A DNA stretch of 36,603 bases from Pseudomonadota bacterium (GCA_021784255.1 JAJXSZ010000003.1:1-36603); one strand, 5' to 3'. Positions 25,409 through 33,577 are shown, counted from the first letter of the stretch. The notes: generated by a model not told the origin, from the sequence alone. Program-made: numbers and translations.

Positions 25409-26779
25409 ATGATCGAACAGAAGCTGCCGCTGACCGATGCCGCCCATGGCGCGCGCGTGGTGCATGCGGCGCGGCCGGGCGGCCTCGCGGCCCTGCTGGC
25501 CAAACTGCCGCGGGCGCAACGGGATTTTGCCGCTTCCGCAGGCTTCTCGGGCCGGGCCGAGGAGGTGCTGCTGCTGCCCGGCGAGGGCGGGGTGGACGCG
25601 CTCCTCGGGCTTGGCGAGGTGCGCGGGCCGTTCGTCTGGGGAGCGCTCGCGAGCCGACTGCCCGCCGGGATCTGGCGGCTCGGCGAGGGCGTGGAGAACT
25701 CCGCCGAGGCGGTGCTCGGGTTCTGCCTCGGTGCATACCGCTATGCGGCCTTCAAGCCCGCCAAGCCCGGGCCGGTGCTGGTGCGCCCGGCCGACGCCGC
25801 CGGCGCGGAGCGCGAGGCGCAGGCGGCGTGGATGGTGCGCGATCTGGTCAACACGCCGGCCAACCTGCAGGGCCCGGGGGAACTTGCCACCGTCGCCGCG
25901 GAACTCGCCCTCAGCTTCGGTGGCGCCGCGACGCTGGTCGAGGGGGAGGCGCTGGCGCGCGATTATCCGACCGTCTTCGCCGTCGGTCGGGGTTCCGAGC
26001 GGGCCCCGGTGGTGGCCAAGCTCGCCTGGTCCGGCGGAGGAGCGGCGGCGCCGCTGGTGGCGCTGTGCGGCAAGGGCGTGGTGTTCGACAGCGGCGGCTA
26101 CGACCTCAAGCCCTCCGCGGCGATGCTGCGGATGAAGAAGGACATGGGTGGGGCGGCGACGATGTTGGGCCTGGCGCGGCTGATCATGGCGGCGGGATTG
26201 CCGGTCCGGCTCGAGGTCGCGATCGGCTGCGTCGAGAATTCCGTGTCCGGCCGCGCCATGCGCCCGCTCGACGTGGTGCGCACGCGCCGCGGCCTCGCTG
26301 TCGAGATCGGCAACACCGACGCCGAGGGCCGGCTGGTGCTATGCGACCTGCTGGCCGAGGCGTCGGACCGCAAGCCGGCACTGCTGTTGAACGCGGCGAC
26401 GCTGACCGGCGCCGCGCGCGTGGCGCTCGGACCCGACCTGCCGGCGCTGTTCTGCAACGACGATGCCTGGGCGGAGGCTCTGCTCGGCGCCGGCGGGCGC
26501 GTCCATGACCCGATGTGGCGGCTGCCGCTCTGGGACGGTTACGATTCCTGGCTCGATTCTCCGGTCGCCGATCTCAACAACGTTTCCGCCAAGCCGATGG
26601 CAGGCGCCATCACCGCCGCCCTGTTCCTGCGCCGCTTCCTCGCTGCGGGCGTTCCCTGGGCGCATCTTGATCTCTACGCGTGGAACGACTCGCCGCGCGC
26701 GGGCCGGCCGGAAGGCGGTGAAGCCATGGCCATGCGGGCGGCGGTCGCGGCGATTGCGGAGCGTTTCGGCCCCGGTTGA
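25409..26779 (+). CDS. M17 leucyl aminopeptidase family protein
   Basis: A 456-residue cytosolic zinc/manganese aminopeptidase. The metal and catalytic blocks are GKGVVFDSGGYDLKPSAAM, then MKKDMGGAA, then the M17 signature NTDAEGRLVLCDLL, and the ENSVSGRAMRPLDVV stretch between. The N-terminal domain is short and diverged, as in the PepB-like or 'leucyl aminopeptidase family' group, and not the DNA-binding PepA domain. The start ATG at 25409 is preceded by AGAGGGGAG; a longer frame overlaps htpG. Likely role in peptide turnover, downstream of the chaperone gene. Confidence 0.92.
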   Translation: MIEQKLPLTDAAHGARVVHAARPGGLAALLAKLPRAQRDFAASAGFSGRAEEVLLLPGEGGVDALLGLGEVRGPFVWGALASRLPAGIWRLGEGVENSAEAVLGFCLGAYRYAAFKPAKPGPVLVRPADAAGAEREAQAAWMVRDLVNTPANLQGPGELATVAAELALSFGGAATLVEGEALARDYPTVFAVGRGSERAPVVAKLAWSGGGAAAPLVALCGKGVVFDSGGYDLKPSAAMLRMKKDMGGAATMLGLARLIMAAGLPVRLEVAIGCVENSVSGRAMRPLDVVRTRRGLAVEIGNTDAEGRLVLCDLLAEASDRKPALLLNAATLTGAARVALGPDLPALFCNDDAWAEALLGAGGRVHDPMWRLPLWDGYDSWLDSPVADLNNVSAKPMAGAITAALFLRRFLAAGVPWAHLDLYAWNDSPRAGRPEGGEAMAMRAAVAAIAERFGPG

Positions 26780-26894
26780 CGCTGCCGCCGGAGGGCTGTC
26801 GCCGGCGGCCGCCCGTTCGCGTCTTTGCAGTCTTTGCCTTGATCCGATCGCCTTGCGGCGAATGCCGGGGGGCCGCGAAAAGCCGGACCGCGTG

Positions 26895-26930
26895 CGCAAT
26901 TGTTGCGTGAAACTGGCGCGGACGTAATGA
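26895..26930 (+). promoter_or_regulatory. Possible promoter with CGCAA-TTG-TTGCG palindrome
   Basis: The palindrome CGCAA-TTG-TTGCG occupies 26895-26907. A -35-like TTGCGT (26903-26908) and a -10-like TAATGA (26925-26930) stand 16 bases apart, and the palindrome overlaps the -35. This would place the start of transcription about 80 bases upstream of the MarR-type gene. Weak matches; a candidate autoregulatory site only. Confidence 0.35.
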
Positions 26931-27015
26931 GGCCGACATCGGCACATAAGAGCGGCGCGCGTAGGGCCAGCGTGTGGGCGCCTGGTGTGGCGCATGCGAA
27001 AGAAGGAATCGACCC

Positions 27016-27369
27016 ATGGCCATGGCAATGACCGGCGAGCAGCTGGTTGGCATCCTGCGCGAGACCATCAATTCCCTCGTCAAACGCGAGGGCGACGATC
27101 TCTCGGCACGGCAGCTGGCGGTCTTCCTCAACTGTTACCTCATGGAAGGCGCGCACACGGTCCGGGGCCTTTCGACGGATCTCGAGATTTCCAAGCCGGC
27201 CGTGACACGAGCTCTCGACCGCCTGTGCGAACTCGACCTCGCGCGCCGCAAGACCGATCCGGCGGACCGCCGCAGCGTGCTGGTGCAGCGGACCACCCGC
27301 GGCACCTCCTATCTGCGCGAGCTGCGCAACGTGATGACAGCGGCGGCCTCGCCTCGCCACGCGCGCTGA
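27016..27369 (+). CDS. Small MarR-type winged-helix regulator
   Basis: A 117-residue DNA-binding protein. The winged helix covers about residues 30-95: LSARQLAVFLNCYLMEGAHTVRGLSTDLEISKPAVTRALDRLCELDLARRKTDPADRRSV, with recognition-helix residues SKPAVTRAL and the wing motif DPADRR shared with MarR proteins. It is shorter than usual at both ends and lacks much of the dimerising helices, so the dimer may be unusual. The ATG at 27016 has AGAAGGA before it. It stands alone, converging on the exosortase gene. Target genes unknown; the palindrome upstream suggests autoregulation. Confidence 0.85.
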   Translation: MAMAMTGEQLVGILRETINSLVKREGDDLSARQLAVFLNCYLMEGAHTVRGLSTDLEISKPAVTRALDRLCELDLARRKTDPADRRSVLVQRTTRGTSYLRELRNVMTAAASPRHAR

Positions 27370-27378
27370 ACGGCAGGG

Positions 27379-27440
27379 GGCACGTCGTAGCGGCGGCATC
27401 GGTTCGAAACGGCTTCGTTGCGTTTCTGAAGCGACGTGCC
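27379..27440. terminator. Nested hairpin between convergent genes
   Basis: GGCACGTCG (27379-27387) pairs with CGACGTGCC (27432-27440), and inside it GAAACG (27406-27411) pairs with CGTTTC (27421-27426). The structure begins ten bases past the MarR-type stop and lies about 57 bases past the exosortase stop. No T run. A structured bidirectional terminator is the likely reading. Confidence 0.5.
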
Positions 27441-27497
27441 GGACCCTGAGGGGCGCACCGGACGAGCAGTGCCGCAGAATTCGATGGCGGCCGCTGG

Positions 27498-29036
27498 TTA
27501 TCCGCCAGCCCATCCCGGCAGGCCGGCGATCCGTTCGTCGAAGTGCTGCTGCGCGGCGATCACTTGTTCCAGCGCGCGTTCGCTATGCCGGATCTCGTTT
27601 TCGTTGCGCCACGGCCGAGGGGGTTTGAGGGCGAACGCGACAATCACGCTCGGTGTCCCCCCGCCGAGGAGATTGGCACGGGCCAGCGCGATACGGGTGC
27701 GCAGCCCTGCGTTGGCCAGGCGATTGCCGACCCATAGCGCGCCGGTGGTCACGCGCTGCGCCTGATGGTCCACGACCAGGGTCCATTGCTGCGGCCGCGC
27801 ATTCTTCAGGTGGAGGGGAATGATCTCGGCCTCGCCACCGCCGCTGCCGGAACCGCTGAGTGCCGTGAGCGCATGGATCACCGTCGCGGGCGATGTCCCT
27901 GCCGGGAAGATCCGTACGGTCACGCGAACGTCCTGGCCGGCGCAGACCAGATGCTGGACGGTGAGGCCGGGCCGGGACGAGTTGCCGGCGGCGGCGGCGC
28001 AGGCCGGCGGCAGACGCAGGTGCAGCGCGACCAGCGGCGGGGTGCCGGTGCCACGTGTGTCCAGCAGGTGGGCGGCGAGCGGCGCGAGCAGGATCGCGGC
28101 CAGCGCCGCCGTCCCGGCAACGAATCCCTGGCGGGGGCTGGTGCGGCCTTCGGCCGGAGCGGGCATGCCGCGCGCGCGCGGCGCCAGGTCGTCGCGGAAC
28201 GGCAGCCCGATCACGATCTCGATCAGGATCACGATCGAGAAGAAGATCCAGCCATAAAGCACGTGATCGGTCGCTGCGGCCTGGGCGCTGCCGATGTAGT
28301 GGCCGAGCACGACGATGCCGAGGGCGCGGAACCCGTTGGCGATGACCGGAACCACCAGGGACATCAGCAGGAACAGAGCGCGCTTGAGATTGCTGCGATA
28401 CATCAGCAGCCCGTACAGCGCGCCGAAGGCCAGGGAAGCGATGAGGAAGCGCAACCCCGCACAGGCCTGCGCCACGTAGAACGCGCCTTCGGGGATGCGG
28501 ATCAGGAAGGCGTTGATGTCGTTCGGGATGCCGAGGATATCCAGCCCGATGCCGGTGAAACGGGTCGTGAAGGTCTGCAGCGGGCCGGTCACGAAGCCGC
28601 CGAATGGCACCAGGAAGGTCAGATAGAGCAGGGGAGCCAGCAGCGCGCGGAACAGCGCCGGGCCGAGCGTGGCCAGGAACAGCACCCAGACGAAGCCGAT
28701 CAGCGCGAGTTGGCGGCCCTCCATGATGCCGAGGCGCTCGGCCAGCAGCCAGGCGGCGCCAGGTGCCAACGCGAGCAATGCCGCGAGCGGCGCCGGCTGG
28801 GCGCGCAGCGTGAAAATCCGGTCGCGACGGTCCCAGGCCAGCCACGCCGCGATCGGCAGCACGAAGAAGCAATGGCTGTAGGCGGTGGAGGAATTCCAGA
28901 CGCTGACCGCGGCCGTGATCTCGGCGTGGAACAGCAGCGCGAGCACGAGGAGCCCCACGCCGATCGCCGGCAGCACCGGGGAGAGGACGTATCGGATGCG
29001 GGCAAGGTCGACGGCGCGGGTTCGCGGTAGGGCCAT
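27498..29036 (-). CDS. xrtA: Exosortase A fused to EpsI-type domain
   Basis: A 512-residue inner-membrane protein. The first about 285 residues form the multi-helix exosortase, a cysteine transpeptidase-like enzyme that cleaves the PEP-CTERM tail of exported proteins. The predicted catalytic residues are Cys192 in AQACAGLRFL, Arg237 in IANGFRALG and His246 in VVLGHYIG. After a linker and another helix (about 304-325), the C-terminal 180 residues resemble an EpsI-like soluble domain (LWVGNRLANAGLRTRIALARANLLGG). Such fusions are known in XrtA systems. The ATG at 29036 lacks an obvious ribosome site. It is transcribed away from the glycosyltransferase genes, with a 184-base divergent gap. Confidence 0.9.
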   Translation of the reverse strand: MALPRTRAVDLARIRYVLSPVLPAIGVGLLVLALLFHAEITAAVSVWNSSTAYSHCFFVLPIAAWLAWDRRDRIFTLRAQPAPLAALLALAPGAAWLLAERLGIMEGRQLALIGFVWVLFLATLGPALFRALLAPLLYLTFLVPFGGFVTGPLQTFTTRFTGIGLDILGIPNDINAFLIRIPEGAFYVAQACAGLRFLIASLAFGALYGLLMYRSNLKRALFLLMSLVVPVIANGFRALGIVVLGHYIGSAQAAATDHVLYGWIFFSIVILIEIVIGLPFRDDLAPRARGMPAPAEGRTSPRQGFVAGTAALAAILLAPLAAHLLDTRGTGTPPLVALHLRLPPACAAAAGNSSRPGLTVQHLVCAGQDVRVTVRIFPAGTSPATVIHALTALSGSGSGGGEAEIIPLHLKNARPQQWTLVVDHQAQRVTTGALWVGNRLANAGLRTRIALARANLLGGGTPSVIVAFALKPPRPWRNENEIRHSERALEQVIAAQQHFDERIAGLPGWAGG

Positions 29037-29220
29037 GGGCAAATTCGTGCCATGTCGCGGGCCCCTGCGCCAGCACCAAGCGTCGAGGCGCTGCGCGCCG
29101 AGCGGGGCTTGCTGGTTACCGGCGGGAAGGCTAACGACGCATGAGACTGCCAGGGCGAAACGGCGTCGTGCCAAGGAATTGCTGGGTTTCCTGCGTGTCC
29201 ACGGGGGAGGCGGGACGATC
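29037..29220. other. Divergent spacer between exosortase and GT9 genes
   Basis: Must contain the promoters of both genes if the chosen starts are correct. I see no strong -35/-10 pair. A sigma-54-like sequence on the minus strand has wrong spacing (see rejected items). The GT9 frame is open through most of this region, so a longer GT9 protein cannot be excluded, though its extra residues look non-coding. Confidence 0.4.
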
Positions 29221-30348
29221 GTGATCCGCACCGACTGCCGCCATTTCCGCGCTGCCAAACCGTGCGCCTTCAATAAACTTGACGGCTCCGAATGCCCCGG
29301 TTGTCGGCATGTCGCGCCCTTCGGGGAGCGCATTCTGATGATCAAGCTCGACGCGATCGGCGACGTGCTGCGGTCGGCCTGTCTGCTGCCTGCGATCGCC
29401 GCGCGTCATGACCGCCCCTACATCGCCTGGCTGACGCGGCCTGAATCGGCGGAACTCGTGAGCATGATGCGCGGCGTCGATGAGACGCTGGTGCTTGCGC
29501 CGGAGACGCTGGCGCGCATTGCCGCGGGCGGCTGGGCGCAGGTCTACTCGCTGTCCAACGACCTGCCGAGTGCCTCGCTCGCCACGCTCGCGGCGGGCGA
29601 GGCGCCGGTGGTCGGCTTCTCCTTGCGCCATGGAACGATTCTGCCCAGCAACGATGCGGCGCGCGCCTGGCTCGAACTCGCGGCCTTCGACCGGCTCAAG
29701 AAACAGAATCGCACCACGTACCAGCACCGGATGCTGGCCATCCTCGATGCGGCCGCAGAGGCGGTGCCGCCACCCGCGCTCGATATTCCGCCCGCGGTAC
29801 GACGCGAAGCGGCCTCGCGCGTGGCCGCGCTGTTTCCCGCCAGCAGCCGGCGTCGTGTCGGCATCAATGCCGGGTCCGGCGCGCGTTGGCCCAAGAAGAT
29901 GCTCGATGAGGAGGGCATCGCCCACGTCATTGCCGCGCTGCTCGCCGGTGCGGATGTCGATATCCTGCTGCTCGGCGCGGAGGCAGAGCGCGCCAAGACC
30001 GAGGCCGTGCTGGCACGCTTCGCCGGCGAGCGCCGTGTCGCCGCGGCCCTTACCGGCGGCTCGATCGGCAGCTTTGTTGCCACGCTCGCCGAGGTGCAGG
30101 TCCTGCTCTGCGGGGACACGCTGGCGCTGCACGGCGCGACCGCGATCGGCCTGCCGACGGTCGCCGTTTTTGGTCCGACCAGCCTGCCGGAGATCGAGGA
30201 TTTCGGCGGCCTGGTGAGCAAGGTTGCGGCGGACGGGCTCGACTGTCTGGGTTGCTATGGCGACTGCGACAAGCAACGGCACTGCATGGCGCTGCTGGAT
30301 CCGAGCCGGCTCGCCGAGATGCTGCTCGCCCGGCTCGGGACCGGCTGA
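29221..30348 (+). CDS. GT9 (heptosyltransferase-like) glycosyltransferase with cysteine-rich ends
   Basis: A 375-residue GT-B enzyme of family 9 (ADP-heptose transferase-like). The core start RILMIKLDAIGDVLRSACLLPAI and the C-terminal donor block VQVLLCGDTLALHGATAIGLPTVAVFGPT are clear. An N-terminal addition has Cys6, Cys15, Cys25 and Cys28 (C-x8-C-x9-C-x2-C), and the C-terminus has C-x2-C-x3-C-x5-C (DCLGCYGDCDKQRHCM). Similar ends occur in other GT9 proteins and could hold a metal. The GTG at 29221 is chosen because GGGGGAGG lies ten bases upstream and the protein resembles relatives from there. It abuts the next glycosyltransferase gene (TGA-TTG). Presumed to add a sugar to the exopolysaccharide or its lipid carrier. 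Confidence 0.85.
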   Translation: MIRTDCRHFRAAKPCAFNKLDGSECPGCRHVAPFGERILMIKLDAIGDVLRSACLLPAIAARHDRPYIAWLTRPESAELVSMMRGVDETLVLAPETLARIAAGGWAQVYSLSNDLPSASLATLAAGEAPVVGFSLRHGTILPSNDAARAWLELAAFDRLKKQNRTTYQHRMLAILDAAAEAVPPPALDIPPAVRREAASRVAALFPASSRRRVGINAGSGARWPKKMLDEEGIAHVIAALLAGADVDILLLGAEAERAKTEAVLARFAGERRVAAALTGGSIGSFVATLAEVQVLLCGDTLALHGATAIGLPTVAVFGPTSLPEIEDFGGLVSKVAADGLDCLGCYGDCDKQRHCMALLDPSRLAEMLLARLGTG

Positions 30349-31533
30349 TTGCGCATCTTCTTCCTTGCCCAGCGCGTGCCCTTCCCGCCCGATCGCGGCG
30401 ATAAGATCACCACGGCCAACGAAGTGCGCCATCTCGCGCGCTCGCACGAGGTGCACGTGTTCTGCCTCGCCGATGGGGAGGACGATCTCGCGCAGGCCGA
30501 GCCGCTGCGGCGGATCGTGACGTCGGTGACAGCGGTTCCGGTCTCGGCATGGCGCGCGCGGCTGCGTGCTGTTGGCGCGCTGGCTGGCGGCGGGCCACTC
30601 ACGGTCGCCATGCTGGACGAGGGGGCCCTGCGGCGTGCGGTCGCCGCGGCCGCCGCGAGAACGCCGCCGGATCTCGTCTTCGTCTACAGCTCCAACGTGG
30701 CGCAGCACGCGCTTGGCGTCGGCGGGGTGCCGCGCATCATGCAGTTCGCGGATCTGGACAGCCGCAAATTCGCCGCTCTCGGTACCAGTGCCGGCTGGCC
30801 GATGCGCCTTGTCTACGCGCTGGAGGGGCGCCGGCTGCTTGCCTGGGAGCGGCGCATCGCGCAGGCCTTCGCGCATTCGCTGCTGTGCACCGAAGCGGAG
30901 GTCGCGGAGTTCCGCACGCTCATTCCGGGAGTGCCGGTGAGCTGTGTCGGCAATGGTGTCGATCTCGACTATTTCGCCCCGGGCGCGGCCGCGCCGGAGG
31001 AGGATCTGCTCGTCTTCACCGGCGTCATGGATTACTCCGCCAATGTCGATGCCATGGTCTGGTTCTGCGCCGAGGTGCTGCCGCGTATCCGCGCAACCCG
31101 TCCCGCGGCGCGGCTCGCGATCGTGGGCAGCAGGCCGAACGCCGCCGTGCGCGCGCTCGGTGCGCTGGCCGGCGTCACCGTCACCGGCCGCGTGCCCGAT
31201 GTACGGCCCTGGATCGGACGGGCCGCCGTTTTTGTGGCGCCGCTGCGCCTGGCGCGCGGGATTCAGAACAAGGTGCTGGAGGCAATGGCGTCGGGCGTGC
31301 CGGTGGTGGCCTCGACCGCCGCATGGCGGGGCACGGGACTGGCGGCGGGCGATGGGATCGTGCCGGCCGCAGACGCCGACGCCTTTGCCGCTCGCGTTAC
31401 GGAACTGCTCGCCGATCCGGCCGGTCGCGCGGCGCTCGGCGCTCGCGGGCGGGTGGCGATGGAACGGGACTTCACCTGGGCGGCGCAGTTCGTCCGGCTC
31501 GATGCTGTCATCGCCGGGGTGGCTGCCCGCTAG
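30349..31533 (+). CDS. XrtA/PEP-CTERM-associated glycosyltransferase (TIGR03087-like)
   Basis: A 394-residue GT-B glycosyltransferase (GT4-type). The N-terminal segment RIFFLAQRVPFPPDRGDKITTANEVRHLAR is the hallmark of the sugar transferase found with exosortase A. Further blocks are IMQFADLDSRKF, CVGNGVDLDYFAPG, the LVFTGVMDYSANVDAM segment and the donor-binding APLRLARGIQNKVLEAMASGVPVVAS. It starts with TTG directly after the GT9 stop and so depends on coupling to it. Cytosolic, acting on the growing polysaccharide repeat. Its stop codon TAG is part of a large palindrome. Confidence 0.92.
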   Translation: MRIFFLAQRVPFPPDRGDKITTANEVRHLARSHEVHVFCLADGEDDLAQAEPLRRIVTSVTAVPVSAWRARLRAVGALAGGGPLTVAMLDEGALRRAVAAAAARTPPDLVFVYSSNVAQHALGVGGVPRIMQFADLDSRKFAALGTSAGWPMRLVYALEGRRLLAWERRIAQAFAHSLLCTEAEVAEFRTLIPGVPVSCVGNGVDLDYFAPGAAAPEEDLLVFTGVMDYSANVDAMVWFCAEVLPRIRATRPAARLAIVGSRPNAAVRALGALAGVTVTGRVPDVRPWIGRAAVFVAPLRLARGIQNKVLEAMASGVPVVASTAAWRGTGLAAGDGIVPAADADAFAARVTELLADPAGRAALGARGRVAMERDFTWAAQFVRLDAVIAGVAAR

Positions 31534-31591
31534 AGCAACCCGGGTCTGCCGGAGCCGGACAGAGGCTCGGACAGATCCGAGGTTGCTCTAG
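31530..31591. repeat. CTAGAGCAACC palindrome (copy 2) containing both convergent stop codons
   Basis: CTAGAGCAACC (31530-31540) pairs with GGTTGCTCTAG (31581-31591). The 40-base interior also folds: GAGCC pairs with GGCTC, and GGTCTG nearly pairs with CAGATCC, so the whole 62 bases make one long hairpin. TAG of the plus-strand glycosyltransferase (31531-31533) and TAG of the minus-strand FemAB gene (31588-31590) sit in its two arms. Confidence 0.8.
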
Positions 31592-32637
31592 CCGAGCCCG
31601 CGCACGATCGCAGGGCCGAGCAGGTTGGCGAGTGGCAGCGGCAGTTTCTTCCAGGCGGCGATGAAGAGGCGGTATTTCGGGTTCAGGGGATTGAGATCGG
31701 GGATCGCAACGCCGGGGGCCAGCCGGTATCGGTGCATGATGGGTGCCGGCTCGAAGCCCCAGTTCTTCTTGAAGGCAAAGGCGCCGGTGCCCCGCTTGCT
31801 GCGACCGAAATCGAACAGGGAGAGCCCGCGGCCGGCAGCACGGCGCATCACCTCCCAGTACATAAAGTCGTTCGCATAGCAGTGGCGCGCGGCATACGTT
31901 CCGCCGCCGTAATAAGGTAGGACCTCGTCGCGGAAGGTGAAGTTCATCACCGCGGCGACCGGCGTGCCCTGTTCGCGGATCGTCACGATCTCTGCATCCT
32001 CGCCGAAACCGTCGAGCAGTGCCTGAAACCAGCGACGCGCGAAAACCGGGGTGCCGAGATTGCGCACACTCTCGGCGTAGATGCGGTGCAAGCCCCTAGC
32101 GTCGCGCGAGACGTCGGAGGTGAGGCCGCGTTCGATCCCCTTGCGCACCATGGCGCGCTGCTTGCGCGGAATCGCCTTGAGGTTCGCCTCGTCTGAAGCG
32201 GTGAACCGCTTGCGGAACGTGACGTAGAGATCATCGCGCGCAGACCAGGCGCCGGTGGTGAAAACGGTGGGATCGAGATCGTGCAGCAGCCGAAGTTCCA
32301 GCACCGGCGCGGAAGTTTCGCACATGATGCGCTCCGCTTCGGCAAGCAATGCCGCCTCGGTCGCGGGCTCGTCGCCGAGCGGCCCGCCATGGACGCAGAA
32401 CGGCACCGAAATGAGGCTGTGGCCGAACAGGCGCGAGCGCACGCTGCCGAGCGGCAGCACGCCGACGATCACACCATCACGTTCGGCAAGGATGAAGTGC
32501 GTCTTGTGGCCGAAACCCTGTTCGATCGCCCGGGCCCAGCCGGCACGATGGAAGAAGGTGGCACGCGGATGCGCGAGCACGAAGGCATCCCAGGCGGCAA
32601 CGCTGCCCGCGTCGAGGGGCCGGATGGTGAGCGGCAT
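31588..32637 (-). CDS. FemAB-like XrtA/PEP-CTERM-associated protein
   Basis: A 349-residue member of the FemAB/GNAT-type acyltransferase fold associated with exosortase A loci (TIGR03019-like). The two-lobed GNAT pattern is visible: HPRATFFHRAGWARAIEQGFGHKTHFILAE, LISVPFCVHGGPLGDE, then YVTFRKRFTASDEANLKAIPRKQRAMVRKG, and the terminal DFGRSKRGTGAFAFKKNWGFEP. FemAB enzymes move an amino acid from aminoacyl-tRNA to a cell-wall precursor; the acceptor in this branch is unknown and may be a polysaccharide precursor. The gene follows the deacetylase gene by two bases, so they share a message. The stop lies in the palindrome above. Confidence 0.9.
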   Translation of the reverse strand: MPLTIRPLDAGSVAAWDAFVLAHPRATFFHRAGWARAIEQGFGHKTHFILAERDGVIVGVLPLGSVRSRLFGHSLISVPFCVHGGPLGDEPATEAALLAEAERIMCETSAPVLELRLLHDLDPTVFTTGAWSARDDLYVTFRKRFTASDEANLKAIPRKQRAMVRKGIERGLTSDVSRDARGLHRIYAESVRNLGTPVFARRWFQALLDGFGEDAEIVTIREQGTPVAAVMNFTFRDEVLPYYGGGTYAARHCYANDFMYWEVMRRAAGRGLSLFDFGRSKRGTGAFAFKKNWGFEPAPIMHRYRLAPGVAIPDLNPLNPKYRLFIAAWKKLPLPLANLLGPAIVRGLG

Positions 32638-32639
32638 GC

Positions 32640-33455
32640 TCAGGCGGCGAGTTCTGGCGCAAACACGCGGTCGATCCGGTCCCAGGCGAAATCGCGCAGG
32701 AGGTGGCGCAGCCGGCCTTCCATCGCCGCGAGATTGACGCGATGGCGGAAGCGCGAGCGGGCGGAGGCGCCGGCAATCAGCGGCTGGCCGGGATCGATCT
32801 CCCAGGGATGGAAGTAGAAGATCGCCCGCGTGCCTTCGCCGACCACGCGGCGCAGTCCGGCCCGGAACAGCGTATAGGGCGCGAGACGGAACCAGCCGCC
32901 GCCCGAGAGGGGAAGGTTGCGGCTGCCGAACTGCAGGGTGGTCATCGGCAATTCCAGCAACGCCCCGCACCGGTGCGCCCGGCGTGGCGAGTCCGGGGAT
33001 CCGTAGAGGTCGTGGCGGATCGGGAACACGGACGATGAATAGCGGTAGCCAGCCCGGGCGAGCGCGTCATACGCCCAGGGCGTGCGCGGGCCGATGGAAA
33101 AGGTCGGCGCGCGATAGCCGGTGACGACGACCCCGCCGATATCCTCGAGCAGCGCCCTGGCTCGCGCGATATCGGCGGCGAAGGCAGCCTCGCCGATCCG
33201 ATCGACGCGCTGGTGCCCGTAGCCGTGGCTCGCCAACTCATGCCCCTCGGCGACGATGCGCCGGACCAGCGCGGGATGGCGCTCGGCGACCCAGCCCAGG
33301 GTGAAGCACGTCGCGCGAACGCCGGCTGACGCGAACAGGTCGAGGACGCGGTTGGTGTTGGCGGCAACGCGCGGCGCGAACGCGTCCCAGCGCGCCGGAT
33401 CGACGATGCTGGCGAAAGCCTCGACCTGGAAATAATCCTCAACGTCGAGCGTCAT
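32640..33455 (-). CDS. XrtA-associated polysaccharide deacetylase
   Basis: A 271-residue NodB-fold deacetylase of the TIGR03006/DUF3473 type found with exosortase A. It begins MTLDVEDYFQVEAF, where the Asp residues are catalytic/metal ligands. The metal motif ELASHGYGHQRVDR carries His77 and His81, followed by GYRAPTFSIGP and the DUF3473 end segment FYFHPWEIDPGQP. Expected to remove acetyl groups from an amino-sugar polymer in the periplasm or at the membrane, although no signal peptide is visible from this start. An in-frame GTG at 33572 would add 39 Pro/Gly-rich residues from a 15-base repeat; ATG 33455 matches family starts but lacks a ribosome site. Confidence 0.9.
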   Translation of the reverse strand: MTLDVEDYFQVEAFASIVDPARWDAFAPRVAANTNRVLDLFASAGVRATCFTLGWVAERHPALVRRIVAEGHELASHGYGHQRVDRIGEAAFAADIARARALLEDIGGVVVTGYRAPTFSIGPRTPWAYDALARAGYRYSSSVFPIRHDLYGSPDSPRRAHRCGALLELPMTTLQFGSRNLPLSGGGWFRLAPYTLFRAGLRRVVGEGTRAIFYFHPWEIDPGQPLIAGASARSRFRHRVNLAAMEGRLRHLLRDFAWDRIDRVFAPELAA

Positions 33456-33480
33456 GGCGCCCGTGGTTGCGCACCGGGAG

Positions 33481-33570
33481 GTGGGGCCCAAAGGGGCGGG
33501 GCCCAAAGGGGTGGGGCCCAAAGGGGTGGGGCCCAAAGGGGTGGGGCCCGGAGAGGTGGGGCCTGGCGTC
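33481..33570. repeat. Six tandem 15-base units upstream of the deacetylase
   Basis: Units of GTGGGGCCCAAAGGG: copies 1, 3 and 4 are identical, copy 2 has one change, and copies 5 and 6 are degenerate. They sit in the gap between the ATPase stop (33578) and the deacetylase ATG (33455). The length is a multiple of three and the minus strand stays open, encoding PLGPT repeats. Confidence 0.9.
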
Positions 33571-33577
33571 ACTCGCC

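Noticed and set aside
29033..29053. Sigma-54-like TGGCACG...TTGC on the minus strand before the exosortase
   Set aside because: GG-to-GC spacing is nine bases, not the required ten, and it abuts the start codon, which would put initiation inside the gene.
29038..29220. N-terminal extension of the GT9 protein from ATG 29038
   Set aside because: Residues before 29221 look like translated spacer, and GTG 29221 has a better ribosome site. Not fully excluded.
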